Below, one piece after another: positions 1 through 11,997 of a stretch of 64,000 nucleotides of DNA. Below the pieces are notes generated by a model. It saw only the letters and a program-made list of their open reading frames with translations. It was not told the DNA's origin and searched no databases. Numbering within the stretch: the first letter of the stretch is position 1; each line of letters starts with the position of its first letter. The stretch is from Paramacrobiotus metropolitanus. Taxonomy: Eukaryota > Tardigrada > Eutardigrada > Parachela > Macrobiotidae. The stretch is from NCBI RefSeq assembly GCF_019649055.1, contig NW_026570253.1, positions 868,001-932,000 of the forward strand. The letters are read 5' to 3'. The translations under genes and the position numbers were made by a program.

Positions 1-731
1 GTTGAATAACCGCCGATGAAAAAAGCAACACCGAATGCACGTTGTACTTTATGTACACCAGTATTTGCTGGGTACTTTCAAATCAGTTTGCCGCCGCTGC
101 TGAATAATAACCGGCAGCTAATTAAACATGGGATGTACCAGTTGGCAGCCATCAGCTAACAACCTCTGTGTTGAATATCGCAGCTGTCAAAATTCATGTT
201 ATTAGTTATTACAGCGCTGCACATATGCCTAACATAGCACAAGAAAACACATCGGCTTGTAATTTGTGATGCACTGCAGCATCCGACGATAATGTGCCGG
301 CTCTTGAAAGAGCACAGATCATATGCAGATCGCTTAGCTGACTAGCCAGCAGTGTTTATGTGTGTGAATATTTTGTCCCGCTAATTGACGTCTATGATAC
401 AGTATAACACGGGGTTTGATTAATTTCCCGGTTTTTTGACACTTCGGCGTTTTGCTGCGAATAACGGCGTGCTGTATGTGCAAACTTGTTATACGCATAA
501 GTACTTACGCTTCTCCAGCTGATGTTACTTTCCTTTCTCTTTTTTCTGTCGCAGGCGGTTTAGAACAGCATATGACATTATTTTGATATGATCCCAGTTA
601 TCCTCATCGCAGTAGTATTGTAAGTTCCTTTATTTAATAAGGATAAGGGTTTATTATGGCGTTGTAAGTATTCATTGGAATTTCATTGAGTACATGGTAT
701 TGATATTGGGGTTTGATGCTTGGCTGCACAG

Positions 732-3700
732 AGTTGCCACACCGTGGACACCGGCGAGGAAGCCGCCTTTGAAGCCCATTATTTCATCCAGAATCTTCGC
801 CGTTCCGCACTCAGCGCGTCGCGTAATTTAATTCCCTTCGGGTCGGTTGCAGCGGATACGCCGGCTCTTTTAACGGAGAAGCGCAGCATACTGCTGTATT
901 CTTTGATGAAAAATCTCAGAGCCGATTTCAGCATGACTGCCTCCAAGTATGTGCTGCGGTGTGCACGAAGCTTAAATTCCTGCTCTAAATAACTGCTAAA
1001 TCTTGTTAATTCTATGTGCCGGTTTTTTTCTTGTTGTTGTCAATTGGCTGTTGTTAGCAGCAGTACGCAAGGTTTGTTTTAAGCTTTGCGCATTTATAAC
1101 TTTGGATTTCACTGTTTATTGTTTCAGTTTTCGTATGGACTTTATTCAGCAGAACGGCGTGAGCATGCTGTGTCAAGCGCTAAAAAAGCTGCAAGACGAG
1201 ATTGGAATCTGGGAGAACGTTGACGCTAAGGACGATGTGGACGAACTGAAAAATAAAATGGTACGTGCGTCGTGTTACAGTAGTACACAAGTATGCTTTC
1301 TGTATGTTTACTTTTGCAATCTATCGAACCTTAGAACCTTATTCAGTTTAACTTTCACAGGTTTATAGGAAGCTATTCAAGCTAAGCACTGAGACATCAT
1401 TGTTTTATAGGTTGATTGGTTTATTTTCTATTCTCCGTATGCCATTCGATAAATCTTTCGACATCCTTTAACTGCTAAGGAATGTTTTGGCAGTTACGAA
1501 ACGGAAACTCGTAATTCTTGCATGTGTTTTTCTATTATGTTTTGAACCTTCTTATTACAGCAGATAGCTGTTAGCGAGTAAGGAACTTTTTACTTAGGTA
1601 GAAATGGTGGTTTTGAAAGGCTAGAAAAGCTGCTTCACTTATTTCAGTCTACCGACTTGTATACTTGTATGAAAATCGTAGAACACTGGCCATTGAGCAT
1701 TATCTTGTTGAAAGAGTTTGACGTGGTTGCAGCTGACGTTGAACGGTTTACAAACAATTCGAAGTTAATTTTTTAGTTAGTTCGAAGCTTTTTTTGTTCT
1801 GACTTCTCTTGGAAGGAAATATTCTTAGATAATCGTTCTACAAAACATTTCACATCAATCCACGTTACTCAATACCATAGAACGTGTTGCATCATGTTAC
1901 TTTAGCAAAGAAAATTTTCGACATTGTCGTTGATTATCATTATACCATGTATATTTAAAACTTTAAAACATATCTTTTTTCATTTAAAAAAAGCATACTT
2001 CATTTCAGCTTGAAATGCATACTTCATTTCAGCTTTTTCATTTAAAGCATAATTTATCTTTTTTCCAGAAATGGTTCATGCACGCATGATACACATACTG
2101 TATGGCATTTTAACTCATCTATGGTCAGTTGTTTAATATTACGTAAGGATACAGGAAATATATGAATATATGAATATGATACAGGAAATATATGAATATG
2201 AATCTTGACCTTTTCCAATAACAGTTTACATTGCAGACGTTGTTAGAGTAAACAATACGGTTAAAACGTCTGTAGCTTTGTCTGTGCACGCTGAATGGAA
2301 AGGCTTGCTCAACAGTATTTATCTCCTTTTACTGTAGGTTGATGAATTTCACTGTATAATGTGCATCAAATTTGCGACTCGGGATCCGGTAAGAAATTAA
2401 CTTGATATCAAATTTTTTTGCTTCTGTTTCTATAGTCATGTGAGAAAGTAAGTATGGTAATACAGTAACCAATTTAAACACATCCATCCATTCTGTATAA
2501 CTACCTTGAAATATTATCTGGAATAAATACTATATTCTGTTGGGTTAGCCTAAAACTTAATAGTTTTTTAAAAATAAATTTGAACCGAATTTTGGAAATA
2601 TTAGGGAGAAATTTTGGATTCTTTGACATTACTGCTTGCCCTTTTTTGTTCTATGGATGTCCGCGTGCATAAATTCTAGCAGTTTCCAAGGCTTTCTTAC
2701 TTTTATAAATTTTTTTAAACTATCACCCTTAACTTTAAGTAATGCCGAGTATATTTGCGCCACAGGATGGCTGCCGCGGCGTTTTGCAAGTGGACACGGG
2801 GAATCTGGAGATCATCTGCCAGTCGCTACTGAGTCCGTGTATGCAATCGCGCATCGCCGTCATGGATCTGCTGGCCAATCTCATTCACAAGCATCCCAGC
2901 GGTGCCCTGCGACCGATTTTGCAGCAGTTCACCACGCTGCGTCTGCGCTACGCACAGCACGATCGCTTCCGCTTTCTCGTCGGTATGTCGCAGACCAACG
3001 GGAAGCTGAATCTGCTCTTCAAGGTTGGTCTGACCGGTGACACGTCACAAGTACCTGCAGTCGTCTGTCGAGGTAGTTTTGTTGTTGACTGGCACGTCTC
3101 CCTCGCTAGGCATCGTTGCTAAACATGATGAACGAAATGCTGAAAGCCTGTCCATCCGGCAACTATCAGGTTTACCTTCAGACCGAACTGGAGGAAGCGG
3201 GACTCAATGTTGACGAAGTGGAAAAGGTGACTCCAACTGGTCGAGCTAGTTGCTGTACTTAACCACGACGCGCGTAGTCGCACAATGGTCTGATTGTTCG
3301 TTTATAACGAGTTTATTTTTTTTTACTGTATAGCGAAAAAACAGGATAAGTTCCCCATACAGCGATAGATACATAGCCATACACGATTTTTTAAGCATAA
3401 TAAAAAATCACGTGAGTATAATGTCTACAGGTATTGAAATTGTATTGAATACGAGTACAACGTATGTGTGGTAATTTTGGATTAGACTTAAGATTAACCA
3501 TTGCTGCGCTGCGTATGCAACTGCGAAACCATGGATTCATTGCGCCGCTGTTTATTGACAGACTGCTAAAGCCATGGCTTACAAAGACGAGTCTTATGAA
3601 GATGCAGCCAATGTTGTCCGACAAGTGACACTGTGGAGAGAAAAACTACATCATGGTCGACAAACCACGACGCACTTCCGCCAGCGCGATAAATGCTGCA

Positions 3701-4669
3701 GTGGTAATATTAGTATTATCGCATTGGCAATACGATTTATGGGTCTTGTATTACTTGGGAAATACTCGTACGATATCAAGCCATCGTATATACCATTACC
3801 GGCAACTGCATCCCCATCTGAAATTTTAATCTGCAGTTATCTAATCATGACACACACCATACGAGATAGTTCGGCTGTTTTCCCGTGTACTGACGATGAG
3901 ATAAATGTACAGAATTATGCGATGACCTTTATTTTTAGGAATCTCCATCCCCGTCTCTGCCCACCTACGAATACGGTTCGGCCTGCGGCACTGCGTTGTC
4001 GATGCGCAGCGGGTCACACGGCGCTGTCTCCATCCCCACCCCGCTGCCAGTGCCCATTCTCCCCCGTCCCTCCAACACTTCGCCCCCGGCGAAATCAAAG
4101 TGGTCATCAAATCCATCACTCCGCTGCAGGAGGCCGAATACGCCAACCGCCTGGTCAGCATCGGCGCCGCCGACGTCCACGCACCACCACCCCTCCCTCC
4201 TCCTCCGGCCCCCTACAAACCCCCGCCCCGCCCCCACACCTACTCGCAGAATCCCATGCACCGGCACGGCGCCGACATCGGGACGGTGTCGGATATTTTG
4301 GTCAGGGAAGAAATGCAAGCCAATAATAAAAAAGCAGAAAAAAACGGTCAGTTTCATCAGCGCTCGCTGACGGAAGTCCCGGCCAAATTCGGCGTGACCA
4401 ATCGGAAGATGCAGAATACGAATCTGAACCAGCGCATGGCCGATAAGTTCTCCGGTGAGTACAATGACTGGCGCCGGAAGCGGTCCGGGGATTCGGTGGA
4501 TTCCGTCGACTCTCACAGTGACAGTGCGGAGAATTCCAGTCCGGAATGCCGCGGCGCGGTGTACCTGGTGGACGGCGTGTATCCGGCGCAGAAGACACTC
4601 ATCGACGATGTCCTCATGCAGTTTGACCGGGCCTATGACGCCCTGGATGAGCAGTCATCCAAAAGATAG
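732..4669 (+). CDS. Formin-like FH3/armadillo protein with proline-rich tail, no FH2 (partial at 5' end)
   Basis: Exons joined by GT-AG sites in phase: 732-946, 1128-1260, 2338-2388, 2766-3023, 3110-3226, 3939-4049 and 4130-4669 (stop TGA/TAG region at 4669). The first exon starts after an acceptor, so the N-terminus lies upstream. The helical part reads like the GTPase-binding/FH3 armadillo region of diaphanous-type formins: 'KRSILLYSLMKNLRADFS' early, then 'MDFIQQNGVSMLCQALKKL', then 'LEIICQSLLSPCMQSRIAVM' and 'YQVYLQTELEEAGLNVDEVE'. The last exons are Pro-rich (PPPLPPPPAPYKPPPRPH, FH1-like) and end in a Ser/Asp-rich tail. No actin-nucleating FH2 domain follows. The 80-bp intron 4050-4129 is inferred because the frame changes there; the donor and acceptor are both in phase. 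Family assignment rests on remembered resemblance only. Confidence 0.5.
1993..2199 (+). repeat. Short local direct repeats in intron
   Basis: Two small duplications sit inside a formin-like intron. A 19-bp word (gcatacttcatttcagctt) occurs at 1993-2011 and 2017-2035. A 22-bp word beginning gatacaggaaatatatg occurs at 2148-2169 and 2178-2199 (period 30). They look like replication-slippage products. Confidence 0.7.
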
Positions 4670-4835
4670 ATTTCAAGCTGACGTACATAAATGCCGCATA
4701 AAATAGTTTTTACTTACAGTACTTTCGTGGCTTTGTTATTGGTTAAGACTTAGTAATGGTCAGACTGGTTAGAACCCGTAGGGTACTGCCACAGAAAAAA
4801 ATGACTCACTAATCAGTTATCTTTCTCTATGGTAG

Positions 4836-5067
4836 GATTGTACATGACTGTGAAATTAAACGCAAGCGCATTCTCACTGTTACGTATCACGGAGAAGATC
4901 TATATTACAACGGAAAACCCCGTTCGATCTGGTCAGAACAAACCAAAAAATTGATCGAAAAACTGCTAACGCCATTCGATTCGGCATATCTGGAAACTGC
5001 AGTGAAAAACCAGGAACAATTCCTTTTCCGAAACAGTAACGTGATTAACAGTAACGTACTTCGGTGA
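4836..5067 (+). CDS. Terminal-exon-like coding segment of unknown function
   Basis: After a good acceptor (ctctatggtag) a frame stays open to a TGA at about 5067. It contains the peptide 'GEDLYYNGKPRSIWSEQTKK' followed by 'LIEKLLTPFDSAYLET'. The core (4891-4999) recurs at 33747-33855 with about 94% identity by eye, with the reading frame kept. I do not recognise the domain. It could be an alternative last exon of the upstream formin-like gene, a separate small gene, or a transposon-carried exon. No start codon precedes it within the segment. Confidence 0.35.
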
Positions 5068-5790
5068 ATATCTACAATTTTACTTTGAAAATTTGCAAAT
5101 TTGAATTATTTTTCCAGGACATTTAAATCTACCAATTTTTAGAAAATAATTCAGACAAAAACAAAATATTTTTTCACTAATGGTTTGACATAGCTTTTAT
5201 GTGCTATAGACTTGCTCTTTTGAATAAACTTAATATCCTCCCAATGAAGCAATACTCAGACCCAGCGCATCTCAGTAAACAGAGGGCCATTTTGTTCAGC
5301 CACCCGGTATATTACTGTATTGTAGTCTTGTAAGTTGTAACCTCTACCGGCGTGATTTCATAGTTTGTCCGACGGGCGGCGGCTGATGACAAGTTTGGAA
5401 AAGCCACTCTAAAACCTAGTTAAAACAATAAGCCAACAAATTTTGCAATCCAAAAGGTCATAATAATTCTTTAACAGCGTGGTTTCTTCAACAGTCGTTT
5501 TGATTTGATGATATATTGCTTTCGGAATACTTTCATTTCCAGGCTTTCAGTCCTTCGCACTCGGTTTTTTGACCCTTTTTTAACATGAAAGGTAGCCGAC
5601 TTATGATTTATGCTACAATAATGCCTGAGTTGTGTTATAATAATGCTTGAATTCAACGGGTTGTTCAGTACCGTCTCGCTCTAATTTGCGACGTTTTTCT
5701 AGTCGCGGCCAGGGATATCTAATTCAATCGGAAAATCTTTTTTTAGTTAATAGAAGTATGAGAATAATTTGTATCTCACGTTTTTTTATC

Positions 5791-5832
5791 ATCTTGTCGT
5801 GGGACCTTTGCGCAAAGGTCCAGCGACAAGAT
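5791..5832. repeat. Long near-perfect inverted repeat (hairpin)
   Basis: The centre ggacctttgcgcaaaggtcc (5802-5821) is a perfect 20-bp palindrome. It is extended, after a 2-nt mismatch on each side, by atcttgtcg (5791-5799) and its complement cgacaagat (5824-5832). The arms would form a hairpin of about 19 paired bases per side. Confidence 0.85.
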
Positions 5833-5870
5833 GGTACAAGACAAGACGACAAGATCACGTGCGGGCAGTG

Positions 5871-5898
5871 CCAACTGGCACTGCCCGCGATCAACATT
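5871..5898. repeat. Perfect 12-bp stem-loop
   Basis: gcgggcagtgcc, a 4-nt spacer (aact), then ggcactgcccgc. It lies 38 bp after the hairpin at 5791-5832. No gene, promoter or transposase was recognised next to it, so it may belong to a fold-back type element. Confidence 0.85.
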
Positions 5899-7300
5899 GG
5901 AAGCTTGGGGTTACTATACCACCAAACATCGCGATGTCCGGTGGCATACATAATAATGCCAGGATTCCTTTTTCTGTAATAGTGTAAGGTATAGGCCGTA
6001 TAGCCTGAAAGGTATCCTCCCATTTCGCCTCGGGACGTTTCGCCTAGTGGTTTGATTTTTAAATAGCACTGACAACAGGAGCGTTTTCAGTATTTCTGAA
6101 TTTATAATTTTTAAGTTGTCTCATATTTGCCCGGTGTTTTTTTTTTATTTTACGACGTTTGCTATGCTTTCTTAATTATTTCTCAGGTTTTTCTTGTGTT
6201 TTCCGAAGCTTTCTTATGGTTTGTTATGTTTTCTTAGTTTTACACCCGCAAGAGCGCTAAAGCGCTGCTCTTGTTTAACAGTACTTCGAGTATACGTAAG
6301 TCCGATCAATCCTAGCTAAACTATCTTGTGGGTGTGATGTATGCATGTATGTAAAGAAGTACGTAAATAAGTATGATTTTAATAATACAGGTTGACAGCA
6401 ACGAGCTCGCACGATAACTAAATACGGAGCACGACAAGTGACAAACAAGCAGTAACGGAGTTGCTAAGTACAACAGGAATAATACGTAAACGTAGATTCA
6501 CGAGAACACCACAGTGGGAGATATGGCGAAATAATACTCGTAATACTTCTATGTGAAAGCAGTTTCCGTCATTATTGACGGATGACGCACAGCCAAAAAT
6601 ACGAATGTATTGGACCAGTACAGTAATAAATTTCTGCAGACCATACGAATGTGTTGGACCAGCAACCTGAATGACTCAAACTTAAAATTCGGGTGTCTGT
6701 TGTCTAATGATGACTCTGATCAGAAAAGAATTCATAGTTTTAAAGTTTTGGGGAAATACTTTTCGTATTTGCGGAAGTCAAGCTGACTTACTTATAATAC
6801 GCCAATGCATGTGGACACCTTTACTGTTCCAAGTCTTGAAGTGGCCACCTGTTGAATTTGTGGTGCCACTGTGCGAGTAAGTATGTACAGTATACTGTTA
6901 TACACAAATGGATGTTCGTAGTTATCTATCATACGATTCTTGGCGGAATGCCCAAAGGTCAAATTCGTCGATGCAAAAGCGTTTCGCGCAATCGTAGGCA
7001 GCCGCACGGCCGTACATGGAACGAGGGTCATCCTTCTCCACTGCACATAGAATTCGCAAAATTACGAAGACAGACCGACACCATCCAGTAACACAACATA
7101 TTAATTTATATACTGTCCTTCTGACTTTTACGCTGAAAAACATCAGCAAGATTCCGCAGTAAATCGGACGAAGCACAATGCTTCGAAAGGCCAAGAGCTG
7201 CAATCCTGGTTCATTTCTGGATGAAACAATTCCATCTTGTGATCGTACCACCACCTAAGGTGGCGGAATGCCTTGTTCCCGTCAGCTTGCTAGCTGCTGC

Positions 7301-7398
7301 TAGGTGTACAGACATATGCCCAGTGCACTACATCATCATTGCGCAATAAATTTTTTGAGGCTGAAAGCATTCACTGAAGCCAGCACTAACGCAGCCCA
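7301..7398 (+). repeat. 98-bp inverted repeat, copy A
   Basis: Identical by eye, in opposite orientation, to 12659-12756. It starts taggtgtacagacatatgcc and ends at gcagccca. The flanks differ outside these limits, so it looks like a dispersed element rather than a segmental duplication. Confidence 0.85.
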
Positions 7399-7751
7399 AC
7401 GATGTAGTGTTGCAATACCTAAAGGCAAGCAACGCGGTGCAGTACTTATCAATAGTAACCACTTATTTTTACGACGTTTTATTTCCTATGGTTTCCCTAA
7501 TGTTGTTATGATTAGTTTCGATTTCCAAATTCTCGACATTTTATTGCTGTCGTATGGTAACAGTACCAACCATAAAGAAATGTTTGCTGTTGGTTGAACG
7601 TGTTTGCCTATGTCAGGAAACAACGAGCAAGTATTCCACCATCCACGTCGACTAGCGTAAACTGCACCGTTTACGATCTCACTCGTGCAACGGCGATCCC
7701 GAACACAGCCAAGCGAACCATCTGGCCCATCCGGAGCGTCTCAGCAAGGCT

Positions 7752-8536
7752 ATGGACGGCGGCGACCTGACGAAACTGCACAGCGACGCGGACATTTTCG
7801 GTAAGCAATGTTTTCCATGAAATTTCAGGAAACTATCCGACAAGGTTTTTCACGAAATTCGTTATAAATTTGTAATCGTTAATCATTCATTTGAGTTGTC
7901 CGTTATCCGTAAGTTTGTAACGCAAAAATCTCGATGATCGTTGCAGAACGGAGTAAAAAATATGGAGTGAATTGTGCTGTCCAGAAAACAGTGCTAGCAG
8001 CTACCATTACACAACGTTTTAAACATGAGAACGAGCTTTTTGCACATGCATTTATTTGTGTTTGGTATTTCAGAAGAACAACTGCAGCAGAATCGCTGCG
8101 CTGTGTGCCTGGAAGCTGCATCTAGTTTTTGTTACGGAGTGGTGACGTGCATTTCTTGCAAAAATTTTTTCCTTACCAACTGGAATAAAACGGTTTGTGT
8201 TAGTCTGTATTTTTAAAACATCATACGCCGTATTTATTTTAACATTTTTAAATAAAATTAAATTGTTCATTATTAGTTTTTTTGTTTTTTTGTTAGGCTT
8301 TGCAATGTGTTAAGGAGAGCGGTCAATGTGCATGGGAAAATGTTTCTCTCAAGTCGTGCAACAAATGTCGTTTGGAAAAATGTCTTGCAGTCGGCATGGA
8401 TAGAAGGAAGTCAACAAAACATCCAGACCGCGCTCGGCTAGAAGCGGTACTCTTGGGACTTCGCAACCACAAAACCCCTAATGCCTTTGTAAAACTCGCT
8501 GTCAGTGCTGTCGTTCAGAAACGCTTCAAGTGTTGA
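7752..8536 (+). CDS. Nuclear receptor, DNA-binding domain exons
   Basis: Exons: up to 7800 (possible start ATG 7752, or a longer exon from about 7656), 8074-8192 and 8297 onward. Phases match at each junction. The second exon gives the first zinc finger 'CAVCLEAASSFCYGVVTC' followed by 'ISCKNFF'. The third gives the second finger 'CVKESGQCAWENVSLKSC', then 'NKCRLEKCLAVGM' and a basic extension. This is the canonical two-finger C4 fold of nuclear receptors, which bind hormone response elements. The P-box (CISCKNFF) departs from the usual CEGCKGFF, so subfamily and target site are uncertain. The exon 3 frame stops at 8536, soon after the DNA-binding domain. Confidence 0.8.
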
Positions 8537-9168
8537 TGATCTAGATAAACTACTCCGCGCTGTGCAGCAAGAAAATTTTGCTGAAACAGAATGCGTGCCG
8601 TTCCATAAACTTCTCAAAGGTGCCCGCGTACGGTTTACAAATAGATAGATATGGTGGCGACTGCCTTGACCGATGTTGGAGGATATATTGTTTCGAAATT
8701 CAAAAAGGAAAGTTCCCGTGCTCTTCCTGCAAATCTGGTATCGGAAACCTTTTGGGAGTTTGTTTTTCGGAAACCGGCGGATTGGTTGAAGCACGTTCTC
8801 GAGTTGAATTTGGTGGATTGAGTGTACCGTCTGCGAATCTGGACAAATTGCTGCAGTACGCCTTTGGCTTTTTTAGGCGATTACAAAAAATCGCCGAATT
8901 TTACAAAGGCGATCGCCATTTGGAAAGGGCGCTGAAGCTGATTCTCCTTTCAATGGATCTCCACGGCTTTCACCCTTTAAGTGATATTTGTGTGTGCGAA
9001 TCGAAAAATTATTTAGAGTATGAATGCCTAAAGCGCTTCTTTAACACAGCTTTTAAGAACGATGTAGTTGAACGCCGAGCCGATGCTGTGAAGAAAAAGT
9101 ATGGCGCTCGAAAGTCTGTACCGATGTCCACTGATCCTGGTAAATTAAATAAATTAAAACAGCTGTAA
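8520..9168 (+). pseudogene. Frame-broken nuclear receptor ligand-binding region
   Basis: Downstream of the zinc fingers, LBD-like helical sequence appears in three successive frames. The first (about 8520-8644) has 'SSVDDLDKLLRAVQQENF' and ends in TAG. The second (about 8651-8820) has 'LVSETFWEFVFRKPADWLKH' and ends in TGA. The third (about 8820-9168) has 'NLDKLLQYAFGFFRRLQKI' and ends 'KLNKLKQL' with TAA. No normal-length introns fit between them. Either the receptor is decaying or the assembly has several errors. The match to an LBD is by helical pattern, not by a firm motif. Confidence 0.5.
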
Positions 9169-9665
9169 CAGAAACAGCTCACACTTTTGGGTTTATAATT
9201 GTATTTGCTGGTTTTAACAGTAATTTTTAGTTATTACTTCTACGTGCTCGCACCCATCGTAATTTAAAATTTCGGTTAAAGTTTTAAAGCGATAAATCAA
9301 AGGTTTTCTTGGTGCAAAAAAGCCTGAAAATGATTATTTATTTCTTTACCGCAAAACAATTCGAAACAATGTAGTGCTGAGACAATGATTAACACGAAAC
9401 AGTATTCACACAGATAAAACTGTAGTAAGTGCAGATAGAAGCGAATTTCTGAATTATTATTATTAATGCACTAGTTATTTATAAATTATTAATATTAATA
9501 ATGTACTAGTTATAATTGTCCAAAACATTACTGCTTTAATTAAAAAAGTAATGTTGTAATGTACTGCTGCATTGAAAACTGTTGTTTCTTAAGCGAATTA
9601 AATGTCATCTATGTGTATGTATTCCTGTCGAGACTACCACAAAATATGCAAGCGGTTATTACACA

Positions 9666-9760
9666 CTGTTTACAGATGTAGCGGTCTGATTAGCAGCAGA
9701 GTGAAATTAGCAGCAAGTCTTCTGTCATTGGTGCTGCTAGAAGATAGCGGCACGCCCACG
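9666..9760 (+). repeat. Diverged dispersed repeat, copy 1
   Basis: Contains gtagcggtctgattagcagc and a downstream cattggtgctgctag. A related sequence in opposite orientation lies at about 12410-12500 (gtagcggtctgagtagcagc on the minus strand). About 75-80% similar by eye; probably one old non-autonomous repeat family. Confidence 0.55.
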
Positions 9761-9991
9761 ACCCGCCCTTATGCCCGCTCAGCAGCACGGCTGGCACATT
9801 TTCTTTTTTATGGCGAACACCCAAGTTTTACAGTAAATTTATTCCGTTAAATTCTCTGAACAAAGAAAACGACAAAATTTTACGTAAAGAAGTGCAATAC
9901 CATGCCTCAAACCCAGGCCAACGCAGTGCTATCAAGACCAAATCGATAGCCGGACGAACAAGCGTTTTCATAAAGCATCATAATATTCTTC

Positions 9992-10141
9992 TGATCTCAA
10001 GATCACATCCGACTTCTATAAGTGTTTTAATCTTCGGAGCACAGACTTCAAAATGGCATATTATTGCTTTTTGATCTCAAGATCATATCAGACATCTATA
10101 AGTGATTGTATTTTTGGGATCATAGGAACAACGAAATGGCA
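9992..10141 (+). repeat. 80-bp tandem duplication with GATC palindromes
   Basis: Two units, starting at 9992 and 10072, each open with tgatctcaagatca and continue to ctataagtg with 3 mismatches in the first 33 bp. The second half is more diverged. AT-rich, no gene seen. Confidence 0.7.
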
Positions 10142-11896
10142 CTCAAAGGTTTATATTGTACAAAACAATTGTTAAATATCGTGCTTTTTTACAAAACAAA
10201 AGCTCCGAAGTTGCAGAGACACTTTAACTTTATCTGTTAGAAACGCGACAAAATGGCCTTGCGTAAACTAACGGTTTTTGATTACACAAGACGCACTGAT
10301 AAGTCTGATATTATTCAGCTCAGAATTTTTGTATAGACTAGCAACTCGTTTTTATTCAAAACGATATCTGAGGATTATCGATCACGAAAACTCAAAAGCA
10401 AAAAACATTTTGAAAAATCGTTGGTTCAAAACATTTTATTTGGAAAGACCTTTTTTGAGCAAAAGGATTGACGCGATTTCAATATTTCAAACAGCAAACG
10501 ATTATTTTTTTCTAATAAATAATATAAAATTCCAACAATGCTAAAATTCACATATCGAAAAGGCAAAAAGTAACGCCTTTCAAAAACTTTGTTTGCTATT
10601 CAAATTATTTGTAACTATTTTCATTTGGCATTTCTGGATTTTGGTAATATTACCGCAAAAAATCGCTAACATGAAACCATTAATTTTTCTTATGGTTAAG
10701 TAAACCTTGCAAGTTCATGCGTTTTTTCGAAACCTTTATTTCATCTTTATGCTCCACTAATCTTCCGTTATTACAAATCATATCACCTGGCATCAAACGG
10801 GCAAACTGGAGGTGTAAAGCTAATAAAGTATCTACTTCAAAAGATTTGTGTTTTCAAAGCATGCCGGATCATGCTATGGTTTTTAATGCTATTGCAGCGT
10901 TGAAAGTGTTTTAGGCGCGAGTTTTAGATAACAGTTTGTAATCATAACCTTTGCACAATGAAACTTTGTAATTGTTTTACATGCTGGTCTTGACCACTGG
11001 CCAAGTGACAAGTCATAAGTAATTGCTTAAAGAACAATATTTGCTAAATTACGAATTACAAATTAGATAGCTGCTCAGCTTGCCGTGTTGTGTTATAACT
11101 TTACCGTAACTTCTTTTGTAAATTGCCATTGAGTTGCTTCGTGGTAACAACAGGTAAGTTACGGGAATGTCACTTCTCACAAGATAGCAGCTTTCCGAAC
11201 ATTGCTTCTATCATTGTATTTGCTAAAAGCCTAAAACAGATAGCAGAATCAAAACATGAATGCCGAAGAGTGTGTCACTGGTAACTTCTGTTTTGTAAGG
11301 CGGGCAGTTTCTTGCTTAATAAGCCTCCATTTTCGTCTCACCTGGGTGAAAAACTTGGCACTGTTACAATGCTGTAAATGTCTTCCTGGCTTATTAATAT
11401 AAACTAAAAGTAAAATTTACTCTCCGTAGGCCGAGACCGTCCTAGCAGATGAAGCTGAACTTTAAAAAGCTGCTTTTGTATATGCGAAGTGCTCAAAGAC
11501 ATATGCAGCGCTGACTCCTTTCGGGAACTGAAAATTCATGGCATGCAAACACATAAATATTCGTGTGCTGAAACTTTCACTCTAATGCAGCAATCGCTCG
11601 CTCGCAGTGGCATGCTAACCGATTTTGAAACACAGATTCAGAGTATTGAGGTACACATAGGCATAACATATGAAGCAAAAGATGATGATCGCATTGATGG
11701 TTTTTTCAAAACACTGCAGTAGGCTGTTTGTGCTGTGTGTTTAGTTAATCTTTATCGAGAAGTAACAGATTTCGTCACAAGTCAAAATTTCAGTTGTTGA
11801 TTTGATCTCCAGATCAAATCGTAGTTGATTTGATTTCAGATCGGCTCATTTTTAGTTTGATCTTAGGATCAAATAGTTGCTGACTACTATAATCTC

Positions 11897-11997
11897 AATT
11901 TTTTTTAAGACAAATGGCTTTTTACAGTTTTAGTTTTTAGTCACGTGTCACGTGTTTAAAAATTAAAACTGTAAAAAACTATTTGTTTCAAAAAATT
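11897..11997. repeat. About 100-bp imperfect inverted repeat with CACGTG at its centre
   Basis: The left arm (aatttttttt...ttttacagttttagttttt) pairs with the right arm (aaaaattaaaactgtaaaa...aaaaaatt) over about 47 positions per arm. The tip reads cacgtgtcacgtg, two overlapping-style E-boxes. Size and structure resemble a fold-back MITE, but I saw no clear target-site duplication. Confidence 0.75.

Larger units (their letters stand above)
5070..7300. other. Gene-poor region
   Basis: No recognised gene. It carries the two hairpins at 5.8-5.9 kb and a smaller imperfect one (caagagcgct...gctcttg) near 6248-6272. A minus-strand open stretch at 6922-7254 ends 'CIDEFDLWAFRQES'; it resembles an exon but I cannot assign it. 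Confidence 0.5.
9180..11896. other. AT-rich region without a supported gene
   Basis: Apart from the repeats listed separately, nothing is recognised. An open stretch at 11489-11722 (77 codons) lacks an ATG start and similarity to anything I know. Short palindromes occur at 11800-11819 (atttgatct/agatcaaat) and 11856-11873 (tttgatc/gatcaaa). Confidence 0.5.

Noticed and set aside
11489..11722. 77-codon plus-strand open frame
   Set aside because: No ATG start, no splice context and no family resemblance.
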